Below the pieces are notes generated by a model that did no database searches, was not told the origin of the DNA, and saw only the letters and a list, made by a program, of their open reading frames with translations. Below, piece after piece: positions 38,617 through 47,801 of a stretch of DNA of 64,000 nucleotides. Source of the stretch: Alicyclobacillus contaminans DSM 17975 (GTDB taxonomy: Bacteria > Bacillota > Bacilli > Alicyclobacillales > Alicyclobacillaceae); contig NZ_AUCA01000008.1 of assembly GCF_000429525.1 (NCBI RefSeq), positions 27,451-91,450 of the forward strand. Reading direction: 5' to 3'. Position 1 is the first letter of the stretch. The number at the start of each line of letters is the position of its first letter. The translations under genes and the position numbers were made by a program.

Positions 38617-40224
38617 TCACCGCCGCTGCGTTTGATGGCCAAGCGCCGCACGGACAAACTCGCGGAACAAGGGCTGCGCCCGATTCGGTCGCGAGGTGAA
38701 CTCTGGGTGGAACTGGACGCCGACAAACCAGGGGTGGTTTGGGATTTCCACAATTTCCACGAGCCGCCCATCCGGCGATGTCCCCGAAATGCGCAATCCA
38801 CTTTCCTCCAGCGTCTGGCGGTAGGCGTTGTTGAATTCGTAACGATGGCGGTGCCGTTCGGTGACCCAGGTGCTCCCGTACGCCTGACCAGCGAAGGAGT
38901 CCGGCTGCAGGCGGCAGGCGTATCCCCCAAGGCGCATGGTTCCGCCCTTGTCCTCCACCTCTTTCTGTTCCGGCAACAGGTCAATCACTGGATGTGGCGT
39001 ATCCGGTGCGATTTCGCTGCTGTGCGCACCAGCCAGGCCGGCCACGTTTCGGGCGAATTCAATCACCGCAATCTGCATGCCCAGGCAGATGCCGAAATAC
39101 GGTACTCCATGCTCACGCGCGTACTTCGCCGCATAAATCTTTCCGTCAATGCCTCTATCGCCGAACCCGCCCGGCACCAGAATGCCGTCCACGTCCCGCA
39201 ACAGCTCCGCCACGTTTTCCGGCGTGACATCTTCCGATTGAATCCATTCAATCTCGACATTGGCATTGTTCTCATATCCGCCGTGATACAAGGCCGCAGA
39301 CACACTGGCATAGGCATCGGGCAACGCCACATACTTGCCGACCACGGCAATCCGGACCTGTCTGTCCAGGTTGCGAACCCGCTCCACCATTTTTGTCCAT
39401 TCGGTCAGATCCGGTTCCGGTGCGGTCATATGGAGGTGCTTCAGGACAATATCGTCAAATCCTTCACTGCGCAAATACAGAGGAACCTCATACAGCAGGT
39501 CGGCATCGCGGTTTTCAATCACCGAATCCACGTCCGTATCGCAGAACTGCGCAATCTTCTTTTTCACTTCGTCAGTCAAAGGGACTTCGGTACGGCAGAC
39601 GATGATATGCGGACTGATACCAATACTGCGCAGCTCCGCCACGCTGTGCTGCGTGGGTTTGGTCTTGACTTCGCCGCTCATGGATAAGTAGGGAATCAAC
39701 GTGACATGAATGTAGCAGACGTTCTCGCGCCCAACTTCGCTCTTCATCTCACGAATCGCCTCGAGGAACGGCAGACTCTCGATGTCTCCGACCGTCCCGC
39801 CAATCTCCGTGATGACAATGTCAGTCTCCGGCGTGGCCGCGCGCAGAATCCGCTCCCTGATTTCGTGAGTCACGTGAGGGATGACCTGAACGGTGCCGCC
39901 GAGATAGTCACCGCGCCGTTCCTTCGTAATGACGGACCAGTAGATCTTCCCGCTGGTCACATTGTTCGCGGAGGTCAGATTGATGTCGATGAACCGCTCG
40001 TAGTGTCCGAGGTCCAGGTCTGTCTCGGCACCATCTTCGGTGACAAACACTTCCCCGTGCTGAAGTGGGCTCATGGTCCCTGGGTCAATGTTGATGTACG
40101 GATCGAATTTTTGAATGGTCACATTCAATCCTCGGTTTTTGAGCAATCTCCCCAGGGACGCGGCCGTAATCCCCTTTCCTAACCCGGAGACGACGCCGCC
40201 TGTGACAAAAATGAACTTGGCCAT
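38617..40224 (-). CDS. pyrG: CTP synthase
   Basis: The 535-residue protein starts [29 protein letters not shown]. The synthetase half has [40 protein letters not shown]; the glutaminase half has the nucleophile in [12 protein letters not shown] and the His-Glu pair in [13 protein letters not shown]. It aminates UTP to CTP. AAGGGGG precedes the ATG at 40224. It follows rpoE with a 207-bp gap containing a strong palindrome, so leader control is possible. Confidence 0.97.
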   Translation of the reverse strand: MAKFIFVTGGVVSGLGKGITAASLGRLLKNRGLNVTIQKFDPYINIDPGTMSPLQHGEVFVTEDGAETDLDLGHYERFIDINLTSANNVTSGKIYWSVITKERRGDYLGGTVQVIPHVTHEIRERILRAATPETDIVITEIGGTVGDIESLPFLEAIREMKSEVGRENVCYIHVTLIPYLSMSGEVKTKPTQHSVAELRSIGISPHIIVCRTEVPLTDEVKKKIAQFCDTDVDSVIENRDADLLYEVPLYLRSEGFDDIVLKHLHMTAPEPDLTEWTKMVERVRNLDRQVRIAVVGKYVALPDAYASVSAALYHGGYENNANVEIEWIQSEDVTPENVAELLRDVDGILVPGGFGDRGIDGKIYAAKYAREHGVPYFGICLGMQIAVIEFARNVAGLAGAHSSEIAPDTPHPVIDLLPEQKEVEDKGGTMRLGGYACRLQPDSFAGQAYGSTWVTERHRHRYEFNNAYRQTLEESGLRISGTSPDGRLVEIVEIPNHPWFVGVQFHPEFTSRPNRAQPLFREFVRAALGHQTQRR

Positions 40225-40327
40225 CTTGGCTTCCCCCTTGTGTCTATCAGAAAACACCACACACGTGCTCGCGCGATACACAGATGCCGCAAAGCGGCCA
40301 AAACCCGTTGTCACTTCACACAAAACA

Positions 40328-40355
40328 GCGTTCTGGTCACAGGTGACCAGAACGC
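40328..40355 (-). terminator. 28-bp palindrome between rpoE and pyrG (terminator or attenuator)
   Basis: Thirteen-base arms GCGTTCTGGTCAC and GTGACCAGAACGC are perfectly complementary with a two-base centre, followed on the minus strand by TGTTTTGTG. The position fits the attenuator known in front of pyrG in Bacillus, but I see no G-run at a transcript start. A second hairpin (40365-40383) lies just upstream. Confidence 0.55.
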
Positions 40356-40431
40356 ACGTCGCTATTGCGCGCCTTCCGGCGCGATTCCCGCAAAAGGAAC
40401 CATCATGTGGGAGAGGTGAAGGATGCCTGAC

Positions 40432-40980
40432 TCAGTCTTCGTCGTCCTCATCATCCACATCGTCTTCCACCAGTTCTCCCAGTTCGTCGTCCGCTTCATC
40501 CTCATCGACGTAGTCCGCATCTTCGCTTTCCACATCTTCCTCGTCGTCCGTATCAAACGGCTCGGCATCGGCGTCGGCGAGATCCAGTTCACCCACGTCC
40601 TCGAGATCGTCGCTCTCCAACTCTTCTTCGTAGTCATCGAGCAGATCCTCATCGTCGTCGCTGAACGCGTCGCCGCTGGCGCGAACAAACTTCTTGCCGC
40701 CCGGCGCCTTATCGGACGTTTTGTCAACCGGATACCAACGCTTCAGGCCCCAGACGTTTTGGCCAATGCAGACGAAGCGGCCATCAATGTTGATCTCCGT
40801 ATACAACCGCGCAATCACTTCCATGACTTCCTCGTCGGTCATTCCGCGCAGTTGCTGAATTTCCGCCATCAAATCCCGGAAATAATAAGGTTCTTTTTTC
40901 GCCTTCAAAATTTCGCATGCCAACTCCACGAGCGGCATTTCGCGAATTTCTTCCGGCGTCTTCGCAATGGCTGCCGTCAT
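40432..40980 (-). CDS. rpoE: RNA polymerase delta subunit
   Basis: The 182-residue protein has the HARE-HTH N-terminal domain (EIREMPLVELACEILKAKKEPYYFRDLMAEI, RLYTEINIDGRFVCIGQNVWGLKRWYP) and a long, almost purely Asp/Glu tail from residue 105 on. Delta modulates promoter selectivity and recycling of RNA polymerase in Firmicutes. AAGGAGG precedes the ATG at 40980. It lies directly upstream of pyrG, the normal arrangement. Confidence 0.96.
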   Translation of the reverse strand: MTAAIAKTPEEIREMPLVELACEILKAKKEPYYFRDLMAEIQQLRGMTDEEVMEVIARLYTEINIDGRFVCIGQNVWGLKRWYPVDKTSDKAPGGKKFVRASGDAFSDDDEDLLDDYEEELESDDLEDVGELDLADADAEPFDTDDEEDVESEDADYVDEDEADDELGELVEDDVDDEDDED

Positions 40981-41237
40981 CCGTGACCCTCCTTCACTGG
41001 GGTTTTGCCCAAAAGGACCACAGAACCCTCCCAATCCGGGCTCAACCGGACCACGGTGCGGCGGTATTCACCTCCGCTCCGACTTCCGATGTCCCGGCTC
41101 GCCTGAACAAGCTGTGACCCTTTCGGCACGCACTGACTGCTTCATCTCCGCGATTTCCCAAGTATCGACACACAATACTCCATTTATTCCCGTACTTGTC
41201 GCGGCTGCAGTTCACTATGGACGCCACAAATAAGAGA

Positions 41238-41246
41238 ATTATAGCA
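41238..41246 (-). promoter_or_regulatory. extended -10 promoter of rpoE
   Basis: TGCTATAAT on the minus strand overlaps the end of meaB, about 260 bases before the rpoE start. It is the third gene here with this TGN-TATAAT form. Confidence 0.45.
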
Positions 41247-42210
41247 CACTGTCATTGCCGCTTCGCAAGCGAATCCATGGTAAATCTTCAAGGATTTTTT
41301 CGGCGGTTTGGTACGGATTGTCCGCCAAATTGTCGAGCAGCGCGCGCCGCCAATCGGCATCCTGCTCCGCGCGCTCGGACAGATATCGGGCAAAAGCCGC
41401 TTCCACCAACCGCAGGGCCTCCTCGCGGTGACGCTGCCGACGGCGGGCCAACAGATGGCCGCCTTCCTCCATATGCCGGTGGTGCTGCTCCACCGCCAGC
41501 CACAGATCCGCGATGCCGTCGCCGTGCACCGCATTGGTGCGGATGATGGGATTTTTCCAATCTTCCCGAAAGCTGCGCTTATCGTGCAGCATCAATTGCA
41601 ACTCGCGAACCAACGCGTCCGCTCCGGGCAATTCAGATTTGTTGACGACGAACACATCGGCAATCTCCATAATCCCCGCCTTCGCCGTCTGGATAGCATC
41701 GCCCGCACCCGGTGTCAGCACCAGCACCACGGTGTCGGCGACTGTCATCACATCGAGCTCCGACTGCCCCACCCCGACGGTTTCGAGCAGAATCACATCG
41801 CACCCGTACGCCTCCAGCGCGTACAGCATATCCCTCGTGGCCTGCCCGAGCCCGCCAAGGCTGCCGCGGCTGCCCACACTGCGTATGTAGACGCCGGCGT
41901 CGGTGCTGTGGCGCAGCATCCGCACCCTGTCACCCAACAGGGCGCCGCCGGTGAAGGGGCTGGACGGATCCACCGCCACAACCCCGACCGACAGCCCCTT
42001 GCTGCGGACGAGGGCAATCACCTGGTCAACGAGCGTACTCTTGCCCGCCCCAGGCGATCCGGTCATGCCCACCACCATGGCCCGCCCGGAATATGGGTAG
42101 AACCCTTCCAGCAACGCCCGGCGCTCGGCTTCATCATTTTCAATCAAGGTCAGCGCCCGTGCCAACGCACGCTTGTCACCCGTTATCACACGATGGACCA
42201 ACGGATGCAA
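41239..42210 (-). CDS. meaB: MeaB/ArgK-type G3E GTPase
   Basis: The start is TTG at 42210, seven bases after GAGGAGG, giving 323 residues. P-loop GMTGSPGAGKSTLVDQVI, switch region VAVDPSSPFTGGALLGDRVRM, LLETVGVGQSELDV and NKSELPGADALV are diagnostic. MeaB loads and protects adenosylcobalamin-dependent methylmalonyl-CoA mutase or related mutases. No such mutase is in this window; the gene ends the beta-oxidation operon. The cobalamin-dependent KamDE enzyme is encoded 8.5 kb upstream but has its own KamB and KamC partners. Confidence 0.92.
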   Translation of the reverse strand: MHPLVHRVITGDKRALARALTLIENDEAERRALLEGFYPYSGRAMVVGMTGSPGAGKSTLVDQVIALVRSKGLSVGVVAVDPSSPFTGGALLGDRVRMLRHSTDAGVYIRSVGSRGSLGGLGQATRDMLYALEAYGCDVILLETVGVGQSELDVMTVADTVVLVLTPGAGDAIQTAKAGIMEIADVFVVNKSELPGADALVRELQLMLHDKRSFREDWKNPIIRTNAVHGDGIADLWLAVEQHHRHMEEGGHLLARRRQRHREEALRLVEAAFARYLSERAEQDADWRRALLDNLADNPYQTAEKILEDLPWIRLRSGNDSVL

Positions 42211-42261
42211 AGCACCACCTCCTCGACGCTTGCTTCGCACCGCGGGCCGAAGGCTCCGCGT

Positions 42262-43407
42262 TCACTGCTCCGCAAGAATGCTGCGCGCGATGACCAACCG
42301 TTGGATTTCGTTGGTCCCCTCGTAAATCTGCGTAATCTTCGCGTCGCGCATGTAGCGTTCCACCGGATATTCGCGGATAAAACCGTAGCCGCCAAAAATC
42401 TGGACAGCCTCGGTCGTCACCTCCATCGCGGTGTCGGACGCGAACACTTTGCTCATGGCCGACGCCTTGCCGTAGGGCAAACCCTGCGATTCCAACCATG
42501 CGGCCTGGTACGTGAGCAGTCGCGCCGCCTCAATCTTGGTGGCCATATCCGCCAGTTTGAACTGAATGGCCTGCAGGTCCGCAATTGACTTCCCAAATTG
42601 CTTCCGCTCCCGGGCGTAGTTACGGGCCAATTCATACGCCCCCTGCGCAATCCCGAGCGCCTGCGCGGCAATGCCATTGCGCCCGCCGTCGAGGGTCATC
42701 ATCGCAATCTTGAAGCCGAACCCCTCTTCTCCCAGACGATTTTCCACAGGAACCCTGCAGTTGTCAAAAATCAGTTCCACCGTGGTCGACGCGCGAATGC
42801 CCATTTTCTTTTCCTTTTTCCCAAAAGAAAATCCGGGGGTTCCCTTTTCGACGATGAACGCGGTGATGCCTCGCGAACGTTTCTCCGGATCTGTCAGCGC
42901 AAACACCACGTACACCTCCGCCGGGCCGCCGTTGGTGATGAACACCTTGCTGCCGTTCAACACGTAGTGGTCTCCGTCGCGCACGGCGGTGGTGCGCATG
43001 CCGGCTGCGTCCGATCCGCTCCCGGGCTCGGTCAACCCATACGCGCCCAGCCACCGTCCTTCGGCCATCGGACGCAGGTATTTCTGCTTCTGTTCCTCCG
43101 TTCCGAACTTGTAAATCGGCCAACCGGCCAGACTGGTGTGCGCGGACAGCGTCACGCCGGTGGACGCGCAGACCCGCGACAGTTCCTCGACGGCAATCAC
43201 GTAGCCGAGATAGTCCATCCCCGCCCCGCCGTACTCCTCCGGCCAGGGAATCCCGGTCAGCCCCAATTCACCCATCTTGTCAAACAGCGAGCGGTCAAAC
43301 TGCTCCGCCTCGTCCCGCTCCGCAGCGCCCGGCGCCACTTCCTTCTCCGCGAATTCCCGAACCAGTGCCCGCAGTTGTTCATGTTCCTTGTCCAGCTGAA
43401 AGCGCAT
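42262..43407 (-). CDS. acyl-CoA dehydrogenase (first of a tandem pair)
   Basis: The 381-residue flavoprotein starts [26 protein letters not shown]. It has [20 protein letters not shown] (FAD site), [43 protein letters not shown] and the catalytic Glu in [13 protein letters not shown]. It oxidises acyl-CoA to trans-2-enoyl-CoA and passes electrons to ETF. GGAGGGG precedes the ATG at 43407. It is clearly paralogous to the next gene; chain-length preference cannot be told. B. subtilis has acdA near rpoE, which supports orthology of the region. Confidence 0.94.
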   Translation of the reverse strand: MRFQLDKEHEQLRALVREFAEKEVAPGAAERDEAEQFDRSLFDKMGELGLTGIPWPEEYGGAGMDYLGYVIAVEELSRVCASTGVTLSAHTSLAGWPIYKFGTEEQKQKYLRPMAEGRWLGAYGLTEPGSGSDAAGMRTTAVRDGDHYVLNGSKVFITNGGPAEVYVVFALTDPEKRSRGITAFIVEKGTPGFSFGKKEKKMGIRASTTVELIFDNCRVPVENRLGEEGFGFKIAMMTLDGGRNGIAAQALGIAQGAYELARNYARERKQFGKSIADLQAIQFKLADMATKIEAARLLTYQAAWLESQGLPYGKASAMSKVFASDTAMEVTTEAVQIFGGYGFIREYPVERYMRDAKITQIYEGTNEIQRLVIARSILAEQ

Positions 43408-43467
43408 CGGTCTCCCCTCCAGGTTCCATCCGGTGTATTTGCATCCCGCCACTCGCCGCAAAACGGT

Positions 43468-44619
43468 TCAGCGCGCGCCATCCACGGGCAGGTGCCGAGC
43501 AATGACAATTCGTTGAATCTGATTTGTTCCTTCGTAAATCTGTGTGACTTTGGCATCTCTCATATAGCGTTCAACAGGAAATTCTCTGGTATATCCGTAC
43601 CCCCCGAACAGTTGCACCGCATCGGTCGTCACCTGCATCGCGGTGTCGGTGGCAAACATTTTGGCCATCGCCGCCTCCCGGGTGCATGGCTTCCCGTCCT
43701 GACGAAGCTGCGCCGCGTGATACACCAGCCATTTCGCCGCTTCAATTTTGGTGGCCATATCGGCCAACATGAACTGAACTCCCTGGAACTGAAAAATTTC
43801 CTGTCCGAATTGCTTTCGCTGACGGACATACCGGTTCGCCGCATCAAACGCCGCGCGGGCAATGCCGAGTCCCTGCGCGGCAATGCCAATCCGCCCAGCA
43901 TCCAAGAGACGCATGGCGATGGAGAACCCTTCGTTCTCCTGGCCGAGCCGATTCTCCACCGGAACTCGGCAATCTTCAAACAACAGTTCGGCGGTGGCGG
44001 ATCCGTTGAGACCCATCTTGCGCTCCTTCTTGCCCACGCGAAACCCGGGCGTGTCCCGCTCCACCAGGAAGGCGGTGATGCCGCGGTTCCCCCGCTTCCG
44101 GTCGGTCACCGCGAAGACGCAGTACAGATCCGCTTCGCCTCCGTTGGTGATGAATATCTTGCTGCCATTGAGGACGTAATGATCTCCGTCGCGCACTGCC
44201 TGTGTGCGAATGGAGGACGCGTCCGATCCGGCGTTCGGCTCGGTCAGCGCAAACGCGCCAATCCACTCCCCGGCGGCGAGCTTCGGAACGTATTTCCGCT
44301 TTTGCTCTTCAGTTCCGAAATAGACGATGGGAAACGTGCCCACGGACGTGTGGACGGCGAGAATGACGCCCACCGTCGCCGATGCGTACGAAATCTCCTC
44401 AATCACGGTGATGTACGCGAGGAAGTCGGCACCGACTCCCCCGTACGGTTCCGGAATGGGGAGCCCCATCAATCCCAATTCACCCATTTGGCGCAGAATG
44501 TCGCGCGGAAACTCATCCTTTTCATCAATGTCGGCCGCCCGCGGCGCAATGACGTCCCGGGCAAAGGTGCGCACCATGTTCCGAATATCCGCCTGTTCCC
44601 GGGTGAGTTCAAATTGCAT
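43468..44619 (-). CDS. acyl-CoA dehydrogenase (second of a tandem pair)
   Basis: The 383 residues begin [38 protein letters not shown] and show [41 protein letters not shown] and [13 protein letters not shown] with the catalytic Glu. The motif pattern is that of short-chain/butyryl-CoA dehydrogenases, so it could also reduce or oxidise the C4 intermediate of the lysine route. It lies four bases after the enoyl-CoA hydratase stop and ahead of its paralogue, an old tandem duplication in one operon. Confidence 0.94.
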   Translation of the reverse strand: MQFELTREQADIRNMVRTFARDVIAPRAADIDEKDEFPRDILRQMGELGLMGLPIPEPYGGVGADFLAYITVIEEISYASATVGVILAVHTSVGTFPIVYFGTEEQKRKYVPKLAAGEWIGAFALTEPNAGSDASSIRTQAVRDGDHYVLNGSKIFITNGGEADLYCVFAVTDRKRGNRGITAFLVERDTPGFRVGKKERKMGLNGSATAELLFEDCRVPVENRLGQENEGFSIAMRLLDAGRIGIAAQGLGIARAAFDAANRYVRQRKQFGQEIFQFQGVQFMLADMATKIEAAKWLVYHAAQLRQDGKPCTREAAMAKMFATDTAMQVTTDAVQLFGGYGYTREFPVERYMRDAKVTQIYEGTNQIQRIVIARHLPVDGAR

Positions 44620-44623
44620 GGAC

Positions 44624-45406
44624 CTACTTCCCTTCGAAGGTGGTTTTCGTCTTCTCCAAGAACGCACGCATGCCGCGCTTCTGATCTTCGGTTGCAAACG
44701 CGTTGGCAAACAGAGACGCTTCCAACGCCAGGCCCCGCTCGAGATCGGTTTCCGCGCCGTCATACACCGCCTGCTTCACCCAGGCCAACGCCAGCGGTGC
44801 CAGCGCCGCCAGCTGTTCCGCCAGTCTTCTGCCCGCCTCCAGCAGGTCGTCCGTCGGAACCACCTCGTTCACCAATCCAATCCGGTAGGCTTCCGCTGCG
44901 TCAATCATGCCGCCACCCAGCAGCAGTTTCAGCGCGTTGCCCTGTCCCACAATCCGCGGGAGCCTCTGGCTTCCACCAAAGCCGGGAATGACACCGAGCG
45001 TCACCTCCGGCTGACCAAACCGCGTCCCCTCCGCCGCGATGCGCAGGTCACAGGCCATGGCCAGCTCCATGCCACCGCCGAGCGCGAACCCCTGTATCAG
45101 CGCAATCGTCGGCACCGGCAGGCGCTCCAACTTGTTCAGCACAGCTTGGCCCCGCCGCGCGAATTCCAATGCGATCACCGAGTCCAACCCGGCCATTTCG
45201 GCGATGTCCGCGCCCGCCGCAAAGGCGCGTCCCTCTCCCCGCAGCAGCACGACCCGCACGCGCTTCTCCTGCAGAATGTCATCCAGCACCGCGTTCAGTT
45301 GTTCAATGACCGCCTGATTCAACGCGTTCAACTGTTTCGGGCGGTTCAGTGTGATTGTGGCAAACGCGCCGTCCACATTCAGTTCAACCAGCTTCTCTTC
45401 CCCCAC
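44624..45406 (-). CDS. enoyl-CoA hydratase (crotonase family)
   Basis: I place the start at GTG 45406, six bases after GAGGTG, which gives 260 residues, the family norm. It reads ATITLNRPKQLNALNQAVIEQL, the oxyanion region GRAFAAGADIAEMAG, GFALGGGMELAMACDLRIA and the second Glu in GVIPGFGGSQRLPR. Both catalytic Glu positions are present, so it hydrates crotonyl-CoA and similar enoyl-CoAs. An ATG pair at 45469-45466 would couple it to the upstream gene but lacks a ribosome site. Confidence 0.93.
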   Translation of the reverse strand: MGEEKLVELNVDGAFATITLNRPKQLNALNQAVIEQLNAVLDDILQEKRVRVVLLRGEGRAFAAGADIAEMAGLDSVIALEFARRGQAVLNKLERLPVPTIALIQGFALGGGMELAMACDLRIAAEGTRFGQPEVTLGVIPGFGGSQRLPRIVGQGNALKLLLGGGMIDAAEAYRIGLVNEVVPTDDLLEAGRRLAEQLAALAPLALAWVKQAVYDGAETDLERGLALEASLFANAFATEDQKRGMRAFLEKTKTTFEGK

Positions 45407-45465
45407 CGCAGTCACCTCGTTCCGTGGAATCACAACCTGTCGCGCGGATGTTCCCCTGGCAGCCA

Positions 45466-46323
45466 TCATGAATAGACGTAGAAACCGCGCCCCGTCTTGC
45501 GGCCGAGCCAACCCGCCTTCACGTATTTGCGCAACAGAGGGCAGGGCCGATACTTGGAATCCCGAAACCCTTCATACAGCACTTCCATGATGGCCAGGCA
45601 GGTGTCCAGCCCAATGAAATCCGCCAACGTGAGCGGGCCCATCGGATGGTTCATGCCCAACTTCATCACTTCGTCAATCGCTTCCGGCGTGGCAACTCCT
45701 TCATACACACAGTAAATGGCCTCATTGATCATCGGCAGCAGAATGCGGTTGGAAACGAATCCCGGGAAGTCATTCACCTCCACCGCCGTCTTGCCCATGC
45801 GCTCGGCCAAGGCGCGAACGGTCTCGTACACTTCGTCACTGGTGGCCAGACCCCGAATCACCTCGACGAGCTTCATCACAGGCACCGGATTCATGAAGTG
45901 CATGCCAATCACCTGTTCCGGCCGCTTTGTCACCGCCGCGATTTCCGTGATGGGCAAAGAGGAGGTGTTGGTGGCGAGAATCGCCCGTTCCGGCAGCAGG
46001 TCGTCGAGTTGCCGGAAGATATTCGTTTTAATCTCCATGTTTTCCGTTGCCGCCTCCACTGCCATATCGCAGTCCGCACCGTCCTGCAGGGAGGTGGATA
46101 GGCGGATGCGGGACAGCACCGCGTTCATGTCCTCGGTCGACAGCTTTCCCTTCTCGACGCTGCGTGCCAAATTCTTTTGGATATTGGCGAGGCCTCGTTC
46201 CGCAAACTCGGCGTTCACATCATTCAGCACCACTTGCAGACCGGCCGCTGCCGCAACCTGTGCGATGCCATTTCCCATTTGCCCCGCGCCCACCACGAGC
46301 AACTTTTCAACCGATGGTACCAA
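45466..46323 (-). CDS. 3-hydroxybutyryl-CoA dehydrogenase
   Basis: The 285-residue protein has the NAD-binding [69 protein letters not shown] with the catalytic His, and [19 protein letters not shown]. It oxidises 3-hydroxyacyl-CoA to 3-ketoacyl-CoA. The first possible start is TTG at 46323 with GGGGAAGG close by; the exact start is uncertain. It is the mmgB-type member of the operon. Confidence 0.94.
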   Translation of the reverse strand: MVPSVEKLLVVGAGQMGNGIAQVAAAAGLQVVLNDVNAEFAERGLANIQKNLARSVEKGKLSTEDMNAVLSRIRLSTSLQDGADCDMAVEAATENMEIKTNIFRQLDDLLPERAILATNTSSLPITEIAAVTKRPEQVIGMHFMNPVPVMKLVEVIRGLATSDEVYETVRALAERMGKTAVEVNDFPGFVSNRILLPMINEAIYCVYEGVATPEAIDEVMKLGMNHPMGPLTLADFIGLDTCLAIMEVLYEGFRDSKYRPCPLLRKYVKAGWLGRKTGRGFYVYS

Positions 46324-46338
46324 CCTTCCCCACCCTCT

Positions 46339-47523
46339 CTACGGTTTTGGAACTTCCACCAGAATCGCGTCCCCCTGCGCTGCGCCGCTGCATATCGCCG
46401 CAATGCCCAATCCGCCGCCGCGACGCCGCAGGGCATGCACGAGGTGGGCCAAAATTCGCGCGCCGCTCGCCCCGATGGGGTGCCCCAACGCGATGGCGCC
46501 TCCGTCCACATTGACTTTGTTCTCATCCCAGCCTACCATTTTTCCACTGGTCAGTGTGACGGCGGCGAACGCTTCGTTGATTTCGAACAGATCGATGTCT
46601 TTCAGTTTGTAGCCGGTTTTCTTGAGCAGTTTTTGCACAGCCAGCGCCGGCGTTGTCGCGATGTACGCCGCCTCCGCCGCCACCTCCGCGTAGCCCAGAA
46701 TGTACGCGAGCGGCTCCCGCTGTGTCTGTGCTGCATACGTCTCCGACATGACCACGAGCGCCCCGGCCCCGTCGTTGACGCCGGGGGCATTGCCGGCGGT
46801 GACGGTGCCGTCGGACGTGAAGACAGGCGGCAATGCGGCCAGTTGTTCAAGCGACGTGTCGGGGCGCGGCGCCTCATCCTGGCTGACCACCCGCGTCTGC
46901 TTCCGGTCGGTCACGGTAACCGGTACGATTTCGTCGGCGAATCCTCCCGATTCCCGAGCCGCCACAGCCCTCTGGTGGCTGCGCAGCGCCCAGGCGTCCT
47001 GCGCTTCGCGCGTGATCCCGTACTCGGCCGCCACTCGGCTGCCGAGCACAGCCATGTGGACGTCGTGAAACGCGCACCACAATCCATCGTGAATCATCAG
47101 ATCCAACATCGGGCCGTGTCCCATACGCAATCCCGACCTCGCTCCGGGCAGCGCGTACGGCGCGTTGGACATGCTCTCCATGCCCCCCGCGACGGCCACC
47201 TGGATGTCACCGGCGCGTATGAGCGCGTCGGCCAGCGTGACAGCCCGCAATCCGGATGCGCACACCTTGTTCACCGTCACACTCGGCGTCTCCCACGGCA
47301 ATCCAGCCAGTCGGGCCGCCTGGCGCGCCGGGATTTGCCCAGCGCCACCCTGCAACACCATCCCCATCAATACCTGGTCCACTTCCTCCGGACGGACGTT
47401 CGCCCGCTCCAATGCCGCGCGAATCGCCGACGCGCCCAGATCCACGGCGCGTTGGCTGGCCAACGCGCCCTGAAACCGGCCAAACGGCGTCCGCGCCGCA
47501 CTGACAATCACGCTTCTGCTCAC
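46339..47523 (-). CDS. acetyl-CoA acetyltransferase
   Basis: The start is GTG at 47523, eight bases after GGGAGG; the protein has 394 residues. All thiolase active-site blocks are present: [41 protein letters not shown] and [14 protein letters not shown]. It cleaves acetoacetyl-CoA or longer 3-ketoacyl-CoA. It lies between fadF and the hydroxybutyryl-CoA dehydrogenase and would complete conversion of crotonyl-CoA to acetyl-CoA. It is a paralogue of the partial thiolase at the left edge. Confidence 0.95.
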   Translation of the reverse strand: MSRSVIVSAARTPFGRFQGALASQRAVDLGASAIRAALERANVRPEEVDQVLMGMVLQGGAGQIPARQAARLAGLPWETPSVTVNKVCASGLRAVTLADALIRAGDIQVAVAGGMESMSNAPYALPGARSGLRMGHGPMLDLMIHDGLWCAFHDVHMAVLGSRVAAEYGITREAQDAWALRSHQRAVAARESGGFADEIVPVTVTDRKQTRVVSQDEAPRPDTSLEQLAALPPVFTSDGTVTAGNAPGVNDGAGALVVMSETYAAQTQREPLAYILGYAEVAAEAAYIATTPALAVQKLLKKTGYKLKDIDLFEINEAFAAVTLTSGKMVGWDENKVNVDGGAIALGHPIGASGARILAHLVHALRRRGGGLGIAAICSGAAQGDAILVEVPKP

Positions 47524-47752
47524 CGGATTCGCCTCCCAACCCCAATTGCAATCGCTTTCAATCACGCTGAACATCGCCTTTCAGAGCCTCATCCACACAG
47601 CGGCGACCGCGTCTGGCACTTCTATTCTACACCGCCTGGCACGCGCGCAGGGAGCCATGACCGCATTCCTCGCAACCAGATTTATCTTGCGAACAAAAAG
47701 GACCGCGCACTGTGCTCTGACAGAGGCAGCCCCACTTCCATCCCACCCAGGC

Positions 47753-47783
47753 GGGCGGCGGACAACACCGTGGTCCACCGCCC
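47753..47783 (-). terminator. GC hairpin after fadF
   Basis: GGGCGGTGGAC and GTCCGCCGCCC form 11-base arms with one G-U pair and a nine-base loop, 20 bp after the fadF stop. There is no T-run, so it may only attenuate read-through or protect RNA ends. The rest of the 278-bp gap to the thiolase gene shows nothing else. Confidence 0.4.
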
Positions 47784-47801
47784 GTCCCGACCCGGACGCC
47801 C

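Noticed and set aside
42598..44991. A 797-codon open frame on the plus strand
   Set aside because: It is antisense to the two acyl-CoA dehydrogenases, has no ribosome site and a His/Arg/Pro-rich composition; it arises from GC-rich third positions of the true genes.
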